From IMG/VR virus record IMGVR_UViG_3300043438_000746, positions 1-43,151 of that record: a DNA stretch of 43,151 nt. One strand, written 5' to 3'. Below, piece after piece: positions 23,514 through 30,977 of this stretch. Numbering within the stretch: the stretch's first letter is position 1; each line of letters begins with the position of its first letter. Position numbers and translations under genes: made by a program. The DNA is from a virus. The notes beneath the pieces were generated by a model. It made no database searches, was not told the origin of the DNA, and saw nothing but the letters and a program-made list of their open reading frames with translations.

Positions 23514-24282
23514 CTACATTCATTATGATGTCAGCGTCACAAGTGGCGCACTGGGTCTTCACCTCCCCAAGCTTGGGACCAACCTTTGGTCCTAGGATTT
23601 TCCCAAGGATGGTATTACGGTCTTGCAATCCAAGATTCTTAGCCCACTCTTCGCTATACAAAGAATCTTTGTGCTGATCCCAGATAACGCATCGGCTAAT
23701 TAACAAAGTACTCTGCTGTGCAGTTGTTTCACCTTTAGCCATTGCTACATTGTCTGATCCGACTGGGTATCTAAATTTTAACTGTGATCCGTTCTTTAGT
23801 GTAATTAAAAAGGGATCGCGAAGATTAAGAGTAGTTTCCTGCATTGGAAAGTCTTCTTCAATATTAATGGTTACGTCGTTAAGTGTATTACAAGCTGAAC
23901 ATGGGTATTTAAAAGTGCGCTCAGCTCCATAAGTGGCTTTTAGTATAGCAAGAAGCAATATGTCACGGTCACCAGTGATTAGCTCTTCAATAATACTTTT
24001 AGTGTTTCTAACGTTGGTATCACCAATACGTACAGTAGCTCTACTTACAAGAGTATTAACATACATAGCATACGTAATCTTTTTGTTGTTTTCTAAGGAT
24101 GAAAGAAACTCTTCATCCTTACCATTAAGCTCACGTACTTCTGCTGTTGTTTGCCATTGTCCAGTAGTTGGGTTTAGCAAACCTCTCTGTAATTCTACAA
24201 TTACAGATTCGGGTAAAGATATAGAAGGAGCTGGGTCCTTGAATGCCTCATCCATAGACTCAACTTCAGTTATATTGGTCAT
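23488..24282 (-). CDS. Putative tail assembly chaperone / hub assembly protein
   Basis: The protein is 264 aa. It has a Zn-ribbon-like pair CSAC (middle) and CATC (near the C-terminus), and a helical N-terminal half (GKDEEFLSSLENNKKITYAM, RDILLLAILKATYG). This resembles the baseplate hub assembly/chaperone proteins of T4-like phages and the tail chaperones coded just before the tape measure. It sits after the tube gene and before the tape measure. Its end overlaps the +1-frame ORF at 23513-23340, which suggests a second, longer product made by frameshift, as in lambda G/GT. Ribosome site AAGGAG precedes the start. The family assignment is by context and not by a strict signature. Confidence 0.7.
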   Translation of the reverse strand: MTNITEVESMDEAFKDPAPSISLPESVIVELQRGLLNPTTGQWQTTAEVRELNGKDEEFLSSLENNKKITYAMYVNTLVSRATVRIGDTNVRNTKSIIEELITGDRDILLLAILKATYGAERTFKYPCSACNTLNDVTINIEEDFPMQETTLNLRDPFLITLKNGSQLKFRYPVGSDNVAMAKGETTAQQSTLLISRCVIWDQHKDSLYSEEWAKNLGLQDRNTILGKILGPKVGPKLGEVKTQCATCDADIIMNVDWVSLLLA

Positions 24283-24316
24283 TTTATACTCCTTATAGTG
24301 TTTTTAACTTTTAGTT

Positions 24317-24922
24317 TTACGTTAGTGAGGTTAGAGCTGTAATTTCAGATGCAGTCCAACCAAGCTTAAATCCTTCATGGTGAAGGGTCATTTGTTGAAC
24401 AATGATACCAGAGTCACCAGCAGAAAGATCACTAAGTGTGTAAGCTCCCGGCCAGCAATCATAAAGTTTAATACCAAGTCGTGGAGCACCAATGTTAAGA
24501 GCATTGGAAGAACCAGGTTCTTGGTATGAACCAATTGAGTGAGGATGATCAAAAACAGTAACTATAACATCACATCGGTAATCATTGCCATTAGTCGCTT
24601 TGGAATCTGAACCCAGTGAAGCTGAGCTCCAAGAGTGTATAAACTCAGACCATTTCCAAAGATGATCTTGACTAGAAATTACTCCACGACTAAAGGTCAC
24701 AGGACCAAAGTCTGACTGACCTACTAGTTTATGGGTATGAGTATTCATTCCACCCTCACGATAACCAACCATTTGATGCTGAACTGAAACACCAGTCATA
24801 GCAGCAAAGCCTAGGTTACCAATGCCATTTATGGCAGTAGCTAGTCGGGTATTTGCGGGTGGAACAATCTGTACTTGAAATTTAAAGTTACGTACTGGAT
24901 CTGAAGCAGCTGAACGTGCCAT
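24317..24922 (-). CDS. Tail tube protein (gp19-like)
   Basis: The protein is 201 aa and belongs to the T4 gp19-type tube family, which forms the hollow inner tube through which DNA passes. Typical parts are DPVRNFKFQVQI at the start, FAAMTGVSVQHQMVGYREGG (the V-S-G-L and REGG region), THKLVGQSDFGPVTFSRGV (the H-K-L-P-G and L-K-R-G region) and a C-terminal LHHEGFKLGW strand. It follows the sheath gene directly, as in all contractile tails, and its start has AAGGAG. The 34-base gap before the next gene holds only its ribosome site. Confidence 0.95.
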   Translation of the reverse strand: MARSAASDPVRNFKFQVQIVPPANTRLATAINGIGNLGFAAMTGVSVQHQMVGYREGGMNTHTHKLVGQSDFGPVTFSRGVISSQDHLWKWSEFIHSWSSASLGSDSKATNGNDYRCDVIVTVFDHPHSIGSYQEPGSSNALNIGAPRLGIKLYDCWPGAYTLSDLSAGDSGIIVQQMTLHHEGFKLGWTASEITALTSLT

Positions 24923-24937
24923 TATGCATTCTCCTTA

Positions 24938-26467
24938 TTAATTTGTTTCGATTGAGTTAGAACCACCGGTCCATTGGGACAGGTTAATTACGATAAATTC
25001 GGCTGGGTATTGCAAAGCAACTCCAACCTCTATATGAACTTCACCATTATCTACAGTTACTGCCGTATTGTTTGTTGAGTTACATACTACATAAAAAGCC
25101 TCGCTAGTGGTTGCTCCCTTAAGTCCACCCTTAGTCCAAAATTCTGCAAGAAGCCCAGAAATACCCATTGTAAGTTGAGTCCACAATCTTTCATCATTTG
25201 GTTCAAATACTGCATAGTTAGTTGAATCCTTTAAGGTTTGCTTCAAGTAGTTCAATGTTCTGCGAGCAGAGATGTACTTTCCGGGAGGAGCTTTATCTAG
25301 CGTGCGTCCACCATTAATAATGATTCCACCACCAGGTATTGCCTTTAAAGTATTAACGTTGTAAGTTCCATACAGAGTGCCTGTTTGTGCTTCAGTAAAT
25401 GTTGAAGCTAGTCCAATTGCATTTCTGACATTAACATTGACACCAGCAGGAGTTTTGGAGACATTACGTTCAATTTCTGTACGAACATACGCTCCGGCAA
25501 TTGCTCCACCGGGGGCAGTCGTGCGAATAGCTCCTGGACCAGTTTTTGAAGGATCAACCATCAACAATGCTGGATAATAAACAGCAGCGTAGTTTGAGGC
25601 AGTGTAGCTAGCCACAGTAGTTCCGCCAATTGTTGTTACGTTAGACTCAACCATATCAGGATCAATAATTACAAAGGAATTACCACGTGTCTGTGCTTTA
25701 TCAATAAAAGCGTTAACAACGCTTGTACTAGTCTTATTAACAGCATTCAAAAGCAAAACACCTTCAACGTTATCAAGTTGTGATAATGCTGCTGTGTAAT
25801 CAGAATCTTGTGTTGACGAACCAGCAACACCTAGTGTAAATACTGTAGCTGAGCTCTTATAGGCCCATGAAGCATCTGCTGTTTCAGAAGCCACAGCTCC
25901 ACCAACAACTACGTTATCTATATAACTTGAATAAGTATTTAAAATAGTAACAAAATAACGGTTAGATGAAATTTCTGGAGAAAGATCACTCCAACGTTCT
26001 ACTTCAACTCCAGACAACTTAATAAGTAAGTTAAAAGTTGGGATTACTGAAGCAGTAGCTGCAGTAGATCCTGCTGTAAATTCCACAGTCAAATCATTAC
26101 CCCAAACACCCTTGCTTATTGCATCAGCAGTAAACAATACAGCAGAAGCTGAACCATTACCATTTGGGTAATACGGAACGGTAATAGAGGCGGCAGCTGC
26201 GCTGGTTGAGGTAACACGCACAACATAGGCATCCTTACCACCATTTGAAAAGTAATGGTAAAGGGCAAAACCAAGGTCTGATGTTTGTGAAAGTTCACCA
26301 TAAAGAGTACGGTAATCAGACCAAGAAGTTACCAAGGTTGCAGTTGACGGTCCACGTGAAGCTTCTCCAAAGAAAGCTGCAGTAGATCTCGATGTATTTG
26401 AACTTTTGGGCTTTGATACAAAAGCCGCCTCTGACACATACACACCAGGGTTTTGATAAGTGGGCAT
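24938..26467 (-). CDS. Tail sheath protein
   Basis: The protein is 509 aa and is the contractile sheath subunit. It opens with the standard YQNPGVYVSEAAFVSK, followed by TAAFFGEASRGPS and a GELSQTSDLGFALYHYFSNG segment that marks sheath domain I. Near the end is RTLNYLKQTLKDSTNYAVFE, PNDERLWTQL, and a C-terminal strand (HIEVGVALQYPAEFIVINLS) that makes the extended arm linking neighbours. The ribosome site is GAGGAG before the start. Its identity proves that the virion is a myovirus type. The tube gene follows immediately. Confidence 0.97.
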   Translation of the reverse strand: MPTYQNPGVYVSEAAFVSKPKSSNTSRSTAAFFGEASRGPSTATLVTSWSDYRTLYGELSQTSDLGFALYHYFSNGGKDAYVVRVTSTSAAAASITVPYYPNGNGSASAVLFTADAISKGVWGNDLTVEFTAGSTAATASVIPTFNLLIKLSGVEVERWSDLSPEISSNRYFVTILNTYSSYIDNVVVGGAVASETADASWAYKSSATVFTLGVAGSSTQDSDYTAALSQLDNVEGVLLLNAVNKTSTSVVNAFIDKAQTRGNSFVIIDPDMVESNVTTIGGTTVASYTASNYAAVYYPALLMVDPSKTGPGAIRTTAPGGAIAGAYVRTEIERNVSKTPAGVNVNVRNAIGLASTFTEAQTGTLYGTYNVNTLKAIPGGGIIINGGRTLDKAPPGKYISARRTLNYLKQTLKDSTNYAVFEPNDERLWTQLTMGISGLLAEFWTKGGLKGATTSEAFYVVCNSTNNTAVTVDNGEVHIEVGVALQYPAEFIVINLSQWTGGSNSIETN

Positions 26468-27166
26468 TTAAAACTCCTCTGAAAGATTGGTTGCTGTAGG
26501 GAAATTACTATTAGTTTTTGTATTAAATTCTCCAACAAGGCTGAGAGCTAGTGGTACAGAACTAAAGTCTGTGTCAGCTATTTCAGCATTCATTTGTATT
26601 GTAAACACTTTTCTAAAGATACGTTTTCGGTATCCTGCTTCTCTATCTAAAAGGTCTGATGTAGACCAAGATTGAAGATCAAACCGACGAATTGTACCAT
26701 CTTCTGGGATTTCAATAAAACCCGTTCTGAACGGTACAACTCTTCTTAATATTTTACTAGATAACTGCCTGTCATGTAGGGCTGTTCTGGTATAGGTGGT
26801 TACTTGGTACATTAAGTTTACTGGAATAAACGAATGTACTTTAAGAGCATGATTAGCAATATTTAAACTGGCTAACTCAGAGGAGGTCATTTCAGATGGG
26901 TAGTAATCTATGTACGAACTACCATTTGAAGCAGATACAGTATTACTATAGTAATAGTTAGTCTCAGACAGCTGTCTGCGGGTATCGTGGCTTAGGTTTA
27001 CCATTTCTATAGTAATAAAAGGGTATGCTTTTTCAGTTTCCCCTTCAGGGTACCTAAAGAAAACTTGAACCGCGCGCTCTTGGTTTCTATCATCAGATAC
27101 AGTTAAATTACTAAATCTGTTTTTAACAGCAGCATCTTCTGCAAGCAAAAATCCCTTGTTAGGCAT
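26468..27166 (-). CDS. Putative tail terminator/neck protein
   Basis: The protein is 232 aa, with no cysteine cluster or membrane segment. It has FRYPEGETEKAYPFITIEMV, a strand-rich centre (IPVNLMYQVTTYTRTALHD, RRVVPFRTGFIEIPEDGT) and a C-terminal tail. The YPFITIEM and tail-like strands are reminiscent of tail terminator or completion proteins, which cap the tail tube and meet the connector. The position immediately before the sheath gene fits that. The start codon shares one base with the preceding stop (TAATG). Family not recognised with confidence. Confidence 0.6.
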   Translation of the reverse strand: MPNKGFLLAEDAAVKNRFSNLTVSDDRNQERAVQVFFRYPEGETEKAYPFITIEMVNLSHDTRRQLSETNYYYSNTVSASNGSSYIDYYPSEMTSSELASLNIANHALKVHSFIPVNLMYQVTTYTRTALHDRQLSSKILRRVVPFRTGFIEIPEDGTIRRFDLQSWSTSDLLDREAGYRKRIFRKVFTIQMNAEIADTDFSSVPLALSLVGEFNTKTNSNFPTATNLSEEF

Positions 27167-27546
27167 TATCTAATACCTATCTTTTGGAACTGTTCTTTAA
27201 TTAAGGGAACTAACTCAGCTTGTGCTTTTACTGCAGCTGACCGCAATACGGGCTTAGGTGGGTTTTCAGAATCCCCAGATTCTAGAAGTTCAGCTTCTGG
27301 GTGATCAGATTTAATTGTTAGAGTCATTGACTTAGAGTCAAAAGTAACCTTAATAGTCTTTGCTATTTCTGCACCCCATGAGCTAGCTGCATCTTTTCTG
27401 AGTTTAGTCTGATACTTTTTAACAGCCTTGTTTATAGAAGCTTCAACTTCTTTTAGGGTTTTCATGACATTAGCCATTGCGTGGGGAACAACGCCTTTAG
27501 TTGAAGAATGTGTAAGAGATGTGGGGTATGCAGTTTGTCCAGGCAT
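27166..27546 (-). CDS. Putative HK97-gp10-like minor head/neck protein
   Basis: The product is 126 aa. It has a helical region (VMKTLKEVEASINKAVKKYQ), a small strand part (IKVTFDSKSMTLTIKSDH) and then AELLESGDSENPPKPVLRSA followed by a C-terminal helix (ELVPLIKEQFQKI). The E-x-G-(x)-P-x-x-P-x-L-R-x-A pattern is typical of gp10-like proteins of the head-tail joining region. The start at 27546 is chosen because GAGG lies upstream; longer frames begin at 27588 without a site. The 60-base region between this gene and the upstream one holds an inverted repeat. Confidence 0.6.
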   Translation of the reverse strand: MPGQTAYPTSLTHSSTKGVVPHAMANVMKTLKEVEASINKAVKKYQTKLRKDAASSWGAEIAKTIKVTFDSKSMTLTIKSDHPEAELLESGDSENPPKPVLRSAAVKAQAELVPLIKEQFQKIGIR

Positions 27547-27576
27547 AAGGACCTCTAACAATTCTAGGCGTTGACT

Positions 27577-27596
27577 GCTACAACGCACGTTGTAGC
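27577..27596. repeat. Perfect 9-bp inverted repeat upstream of the gp10-like gene
   Basis: GCTACAACG and CGTTGTAGC are separated by CA. The repeat sits in the leader before the start at 27546, after the stop of the 180-aa gene (27607). It has no T-tract, so a terminator is less likely than an RNA hairpin or protein-binding site. Confidence 0.5.
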
Positions 27597-27606
27597 TACT
27601 ATAATT

Positions 27607-28149
27607 TTAGCCTATCTCAGGTAAGGCTGCAGGCCATGGAAGGTTATTGGAAGACAGTTCAGGAAAGTTACTGTCGTTAACAAACTCCTGGTCAACATAA
27701 AGTTCCTGTCCTTGAATAAGGACAAAAACTTCACCTTTTACTCGCCCCCGAACAGCATAGTCAAACACTGAAAAGAATCTACCATCATACAAAAATATGT
27801 CATTAAGGTGGTTTCTATACTCCCAAACTGTTTCAATACCTGCGTTACGCATAGCATTAATAGGTATAAACAAGTTCATTGTTTCTAAAGTTAATCTACC
27901 TTCAGGAATGGACCTTCTCTGGTCTTCAGTTTCAGAAGCTAGAAGTGCTGGTAGAACTACCCCGGGTTTATACTTACGACCACCTGTACCACTTGGTGAT
28001 TCATCATAAACATCATCATAGATACTTGTAGTATTGGCGCTAGTCCCTAATGGTAAGAATTCATACCAAACTAGGTACTCTTGGCCGGCCTCTTTATGCC
28101 TTTTATTAAAATGTTTATTAATTAGGGAAAGCTCTGTATGAAGGTTCAT
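27607..28149 (-). CDS. Head-tail connector-region protein, unknown
   Basis: The protein is 180 aa, without clear motifs. It has an N-terminal helix (LHTELSLINKHFNKRHKEAG) and a strand-rich part with YLVWYEFLPLG, NLFIPINAMRNAG and DIFLYDGRFFSVFDYAVRGR, the last resembling the beta-barrel pattern seen in head completion or stopper proteins. It starts within the stop of the previous gene (TGATG). Its place between the 266-aa gene and the gp10-like gene supports a role in the neck. Confidence 0.55.
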   Translation of the reverse strand: MNLHTELSLINKHFNKRHKEAGQEYLVWYEFLPLGTSANTTSIYDDVYDESPSGTGGRKYKPGVVLPALLASETEDQRRSIPEGRLTLETMNLFIPINAMRNAGIETVWEYRNHLNDIFLYDGRFFSVFDYAVRGRVKGEVFVLIQGQELYVDQEFVNDSNFPELSSNNLPWPAALPEIG

Positions 28150-28949
28150 CAGTAAAACGAATTCGTAGTAGCACCCGATGGTGGGTTAGTATCTATATAC
28201 ACGTCTTCACGTAGCTTATCTCCCTTAGTTTCTGGGCTAACAATACCTTCATCAATTTCGGGCCATTGACGTTCCAATGGTGAGAAATCCCCAAGTTCTT
28301 TAGCTTTGTAAAGGGGCACAAGTCTGTTGGTAGTTCTTGAAGTGCGACGAAGGTTCATTACTTCAAGCCTGTCAAAACCAATGTTAAGTGCTGTAGCATG
28401 ACGTCTATATTCAGCTTCCCATTGGGATAGTAATGATTGAACCATACGAAAACGTTGGCTTGCTGGGATATGCACAGACTCAGATGTAATTACATCAATG
28501 TCTCGGCTGTACTCAGTCATTAGAGCCCATAGAGCTTCACAAATAGCTGAAATACCAATTGCGTCAATAACTACATCTGAAAGTTGTTCAACAGGCAGAT
28601 GAAGTGTATGCAAGTGTTTATCTAATGCTCTTTTAGAGTAAAAAGCCAGGTCAGTAGGGGTAACCCACTCATAATAATAACCCTCAACCATAACTTTAGT
28701 GCTACTTGAATACGTTCCTGCAAGCCTTAAAATTCCATTACGTTCATCAACACTATATTGCGTTGGTGATAAGACTGAAGCAGAACCAGCACCAGACAAA
28801 TAAACAGCTACCCATAAAGATTCAGAGTCAATATTAATATGGTCTAACTCGTAGGTGCGTCCAACAACATCAAAGGATGTTTGAAAGAACTTAGGAAAAT
28901 CCCTGAGGTAGGTCCTTGCGATAGTCTCAATGTCTGCCTGTGTTGCCAT
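28149..28949 (-). CDS. Head-tail connector-region protein, unknown
   Basis: The protein is 266 aa. The N-terminal part has QADIETIARTYLRDFPKFFQ, then a strand-rich stretch (WVAVYLSGAG, YYYEWVTPTD), then long helices (FYSKRALDKHLHTLHLPVEQ, EALWALMTEYSRDIDVI) and a disordered C-terminus with Pro/Thr. Helix-then-tail proteins of this kind connect portal to tail (adaptor role). No catalytic motif. It follows a 51-aa gene in the late operon. The assignment rests on position, and other neck roles are possible. Confidence 0.55.
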   Translation of the reverse strand: MATQADIETIARTYLRDFPKFFQTSFDVVGRTYELDHINIDSESLWVAVYLSGAGSASVLSPTQYSVDERNGILRLAGTYSSSTKVMVEGYYYEWVTPTDLAFYSKRALDKHLHTLHLPVEQLSDVVIDAIGISAICEALWALMTEYSRDIDVITSESVHIPASQRFRMVQSLLSQWEAEYRRHATALNIGFDRLEVMNLRRTSRTTNRLVPLYKAKELGDFSPLERQWPEIDEGIVSPETKGDKLREDVYIDTNPPSGATTNSFY

Positions 28950-28963
28950 ATAACCAGTCTATC

Positions 28964-29119
28964 TCAAGTAGGGGTGTCAGCGGAGTCTTGACCTGGCACA
29001 GTCTTCTGTATTGGTTGGTTTACAGCTGGTTGTTCAGGGCGCATTGCGCCAACACTTGTTATACGCCTAATTCGTATTTGATCAGGAGTACCAGTTGGTT
29101 TTGGAAGTTTTTCTATCAT
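28964..29119 (-). CDS. 51-aa protein between collar fibre and connector gene
   Basis: A short gene of 51 codons plus stop begins at ATG 29119, whose A-T-G-A overlaps the stop of the collar fibre (29118-29116). It reads MIEKLPKPTGTPDQIRIRRI, then TSVGAMRPEQ, then a Pro/Gln/Thr-rich tail. The N-terminal KLPKPTGTPDQIRIRRI and proline content suggest an extended peptide, possibly a virion-associated minor protein. The tight overlap and the short gap to the next gene (14 bases) support expression. Unknown function. Confidence 0.6.
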   Translation of the reverse strand: MIEKLPKPTGTPDQIRIRRITSVGAMRPEQPAVNQPIQKTVPGQDSADTPT

Positions 29120-30606
29120 AACGCGCGTATAAACCAACGCATGGTTACATAAGGAGGAATAACCGATAAAGCGTCACCAGTTCCAGTACTATTTGCAGTA
29201 TCTCCAGTGCTAACACCTGTATTAGCACTAGCTGTGGCTGTTGTTAGGCTTCCAGTATCACCAGTATAGGTATCAAAATCAATATCATGTTTATGAGATA
29301 TTGAGTTTTTTAATCCTGTAGTGTAATGGACTTGCATTCCACGTGCAGTAGGAACAATACCTACAGCTGCATCAATGCCATCTGCTAATCCATCATTGGT
29401 ATAAGAGTATGGGACTATATATCCAGTATCCCCATAGACTGTACCATTGGCAACTGTATAAGTGCCATTTATATAATCAGTTAATCTAGTAACAAAACCA
29501 CCAGTAGTACCTGGCTGGTTATAACCGTCTTGTACTTCTGGAATGTGGGTGTGTACTCCACCTAGTTTAGTTTCCTGGTCTGCGTGATCATGATTCATTG
29601 TATGAGCATGACTTCCAACAGGATGTTGGTGGGCATTTAAACCATGTTTGTGTGCAGGTAAATTACTTTCTGCAATAGATACTGAACTATTACCACCAGT
29701 AGATCCTGCAGTTCCTGATCCTTGAATAAACCCACTTGATAAGTTAGGTAATTTAAAGGTTGTGCCAACGTACGGTCCGTATGTTTCCCCTAGTAAATTC
29801 TTTAGCTCAGTGTAGTTTGTATTAGAAACATAGTCACCATTGCACTCTAACCAAAATGTTTTACCAGTTGGGTTAGGGGTTGTTACGTTACTTGGCCACA
29901 TAATGATGGAGCCAACTGGTGTAACTGAACCAGAGTTATTTTGAAGTAGTAACTCAACCCAAGTTCCATTTGTTTTAATGAAAACACCAGAAGATGAAGC
30001 AACCTCAGTTGTTCTGTAATACAGATCTCCATTATTACCAATAGTATTATCAGGGTTTGTGGACCCGCGTAAACTAGTAGTTGATGGAACGTTAACCCGT
30101 TTGTCTACTATGCATGCATTAGAAATTGCAGCAGCAGCATTACGAAAAACTGTAGCTAGTACAACATCAGTAGTTGGGTTATTTTCAGTAATATTACCAA
30201 TGTTTATGTAATCTACACCAACAAGGCTGTTTAGTCTGCTTGGTGTTTTAGGAAAAGTTGGATTAGTTGTGCTTTCATTTCCTGAAATTACCACTATAGA
30301 AATTATGTTTGTTGTGGTATTTAAACGTGCAACAACTACATCAAACCTGTAGGTGGTAGTTAGTGGTGCAGTAGGTAAATCTATTTGGTTAAAAACTGGA
30401 ACATTATGGACAACCCCTTGTATAGCAACCGCACCTTGATCAACCTTAATAGTTGTACCATTCACTGTTGATACAGCACAACCTGTGAGAACACCCGTTG
30501 AACGGTCTCCTAATATTTGAAAATCAAGAGAATCTGGTTCAGACTGATCAAGGGCAATAAACTTACTGCCATCGATATCGGTAGCGTTAGGGATTATGAA
30601 GGGCAT
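29116..30606 (-). CDS. Tail/collar fibre with phage collar domain and His-rich knob
   Basis: The protein is 496 aa. Residues about 1-190 are beta-rich and Asn/Thr-rich. At about 230-300 is a phage tail collar domain: TPVGSIIMWPS, FWLECNGDYVSNTNYTELKN and FKLPNLSSGFIQGSG. It is followed by a His-rich segment with HKH, HQH, HAH, HDH and HTH motifs (ESNLPAHKHGLNAHQH, SHAHTMNHDHADQE). HxH repeats in T4 gp37 and gp12-type fibres coordinate metal ions and hold the trimer. The C-terminus ends YVTMRWFIRAL, as in other collar-domain fibres. The start at 30606 has TTGAGGT; longer frames have none. It lies in the head module between an 82-aa gene and the neck genes, an unusual place for a fibre. Confidence 0.85.
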   Translation of the reverse strand: MPFIIPNATDIDGSKFIALDQSEPDSLDFQILGDRSTGVLTGCAVSTVNGTTIKVDQGAVAIQGVVHNVPVFNQIDLPTAPLTTTYRFDVVVARLNTTTNIISIVVISGNESTTNPTFPKTPSRLNSLVGVDYINIGNITENNPTTDVVLATVFRNAAAAISNACIVDKRVNVPSTTSLRGSTNPDNTIGNNGDLYYRTTEVASSSGVFIKTNGTWVELLLQNNSGSVTPVGSIIMWPSNVTTPNPTGKTFWLECNGDYVSNTNYTELKNLLGETYGPYVGTTFKLPNLSSGFIQGSGTAGSTGGNSSVSIAESNLPAHKHGLNAHQHPVGSHAHTMNHDHADQETKLGGVHTHIPEVQDGYNQPGTTGGFVTRLTDYINGTYTVANGTVYGDTGYIVPYSYTNDGLADGIDAAVGIVPTARGMQVHYTTGLKNSISHKHDIDFDTYTGDTGSLTTATASANTGVSTGDTANSTGTGDALSVIPPYVTMRWFIRAL

Positions 30607-30613
30607 GTATACC

Positions 30614-30862
30614 TCAAGCCATAGTGTCGTAAATGTTACCGTTATTACGGAGGTAGTTGAACAAGTCTTTTGGCAACTTGTAACTCTTTCCGTCAACAAA
30701 ATCAAACTTGTCTTGACCCCAGAACATAATCCATGTTCCCTTAACTCTTGCTTTTACAAAGTTGGGATCAGACGAAGAAACAATGACGGGTTCGTCAATG
30801 ACTACTTCATCGCCTTCTACTGCTTCTGCCCAATTTGTGGTGGTCGTAATCTTGCGAGCCAT
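30614..30862 (-). CDS. Small unknown protein downstream of the capsid gene
   Basis: The product is 82 aa: ARKITTTTNWAEAVEGDEVV, then IVSSSDPNFVKARVKGTWIM, then a C-terminal FDFVDGKSYKLPKDLFNYLR. It looks like a small beta domain with a final helix; the last part, with SYKLPKDLFNYLR, resembles short tail or head accessory proteins of unknown role. It has a good AAGGAG site and follows the capsid gene after a hairpin. Its end is seven bases before the fibre start. Function not known. Confidence 0.65.
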   Translation of the reverse strand: MARKITTTTNWAEAVEGDEVVIDEPVIVSSSDPNFVKARVKGTWIMFWGQDKFDFVDGKSYKLPKDLFNYLRNNGNIYDTMA

Positions 30863-30897
30863 GATATCTCCTTGTTGTTATGTGCTTATAAATGGTA

Positions 30898-30925
30898 ATG
30901 GGTGGGGGTTTCTGCCCCCACCCAT
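30898..30925. terminator. GC-rich hairpin after the capsid gene (attenuator or terminator)
   Basis: ATGGGTGGGGG and CCCCCACCCAT form an 11-bp stem with a 6-base loop. It sits 53 bases past the capsid stop codon. In the leftward transcript it is followed by ATTACCATTTATAAG rather than a clean U-tract, so it may be a partial terminator or an mRNA-stabilising hairpin. A second, imperfect stem (CGTAaCCC with GGGTACG) lies at about 30937-30957. Confidence 0.55.
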
Positions 30926-30977
30926 ATTACACCATTCGTACCCTTAAATGGGTTACGATTCCTTACCTTTTTTAGGT

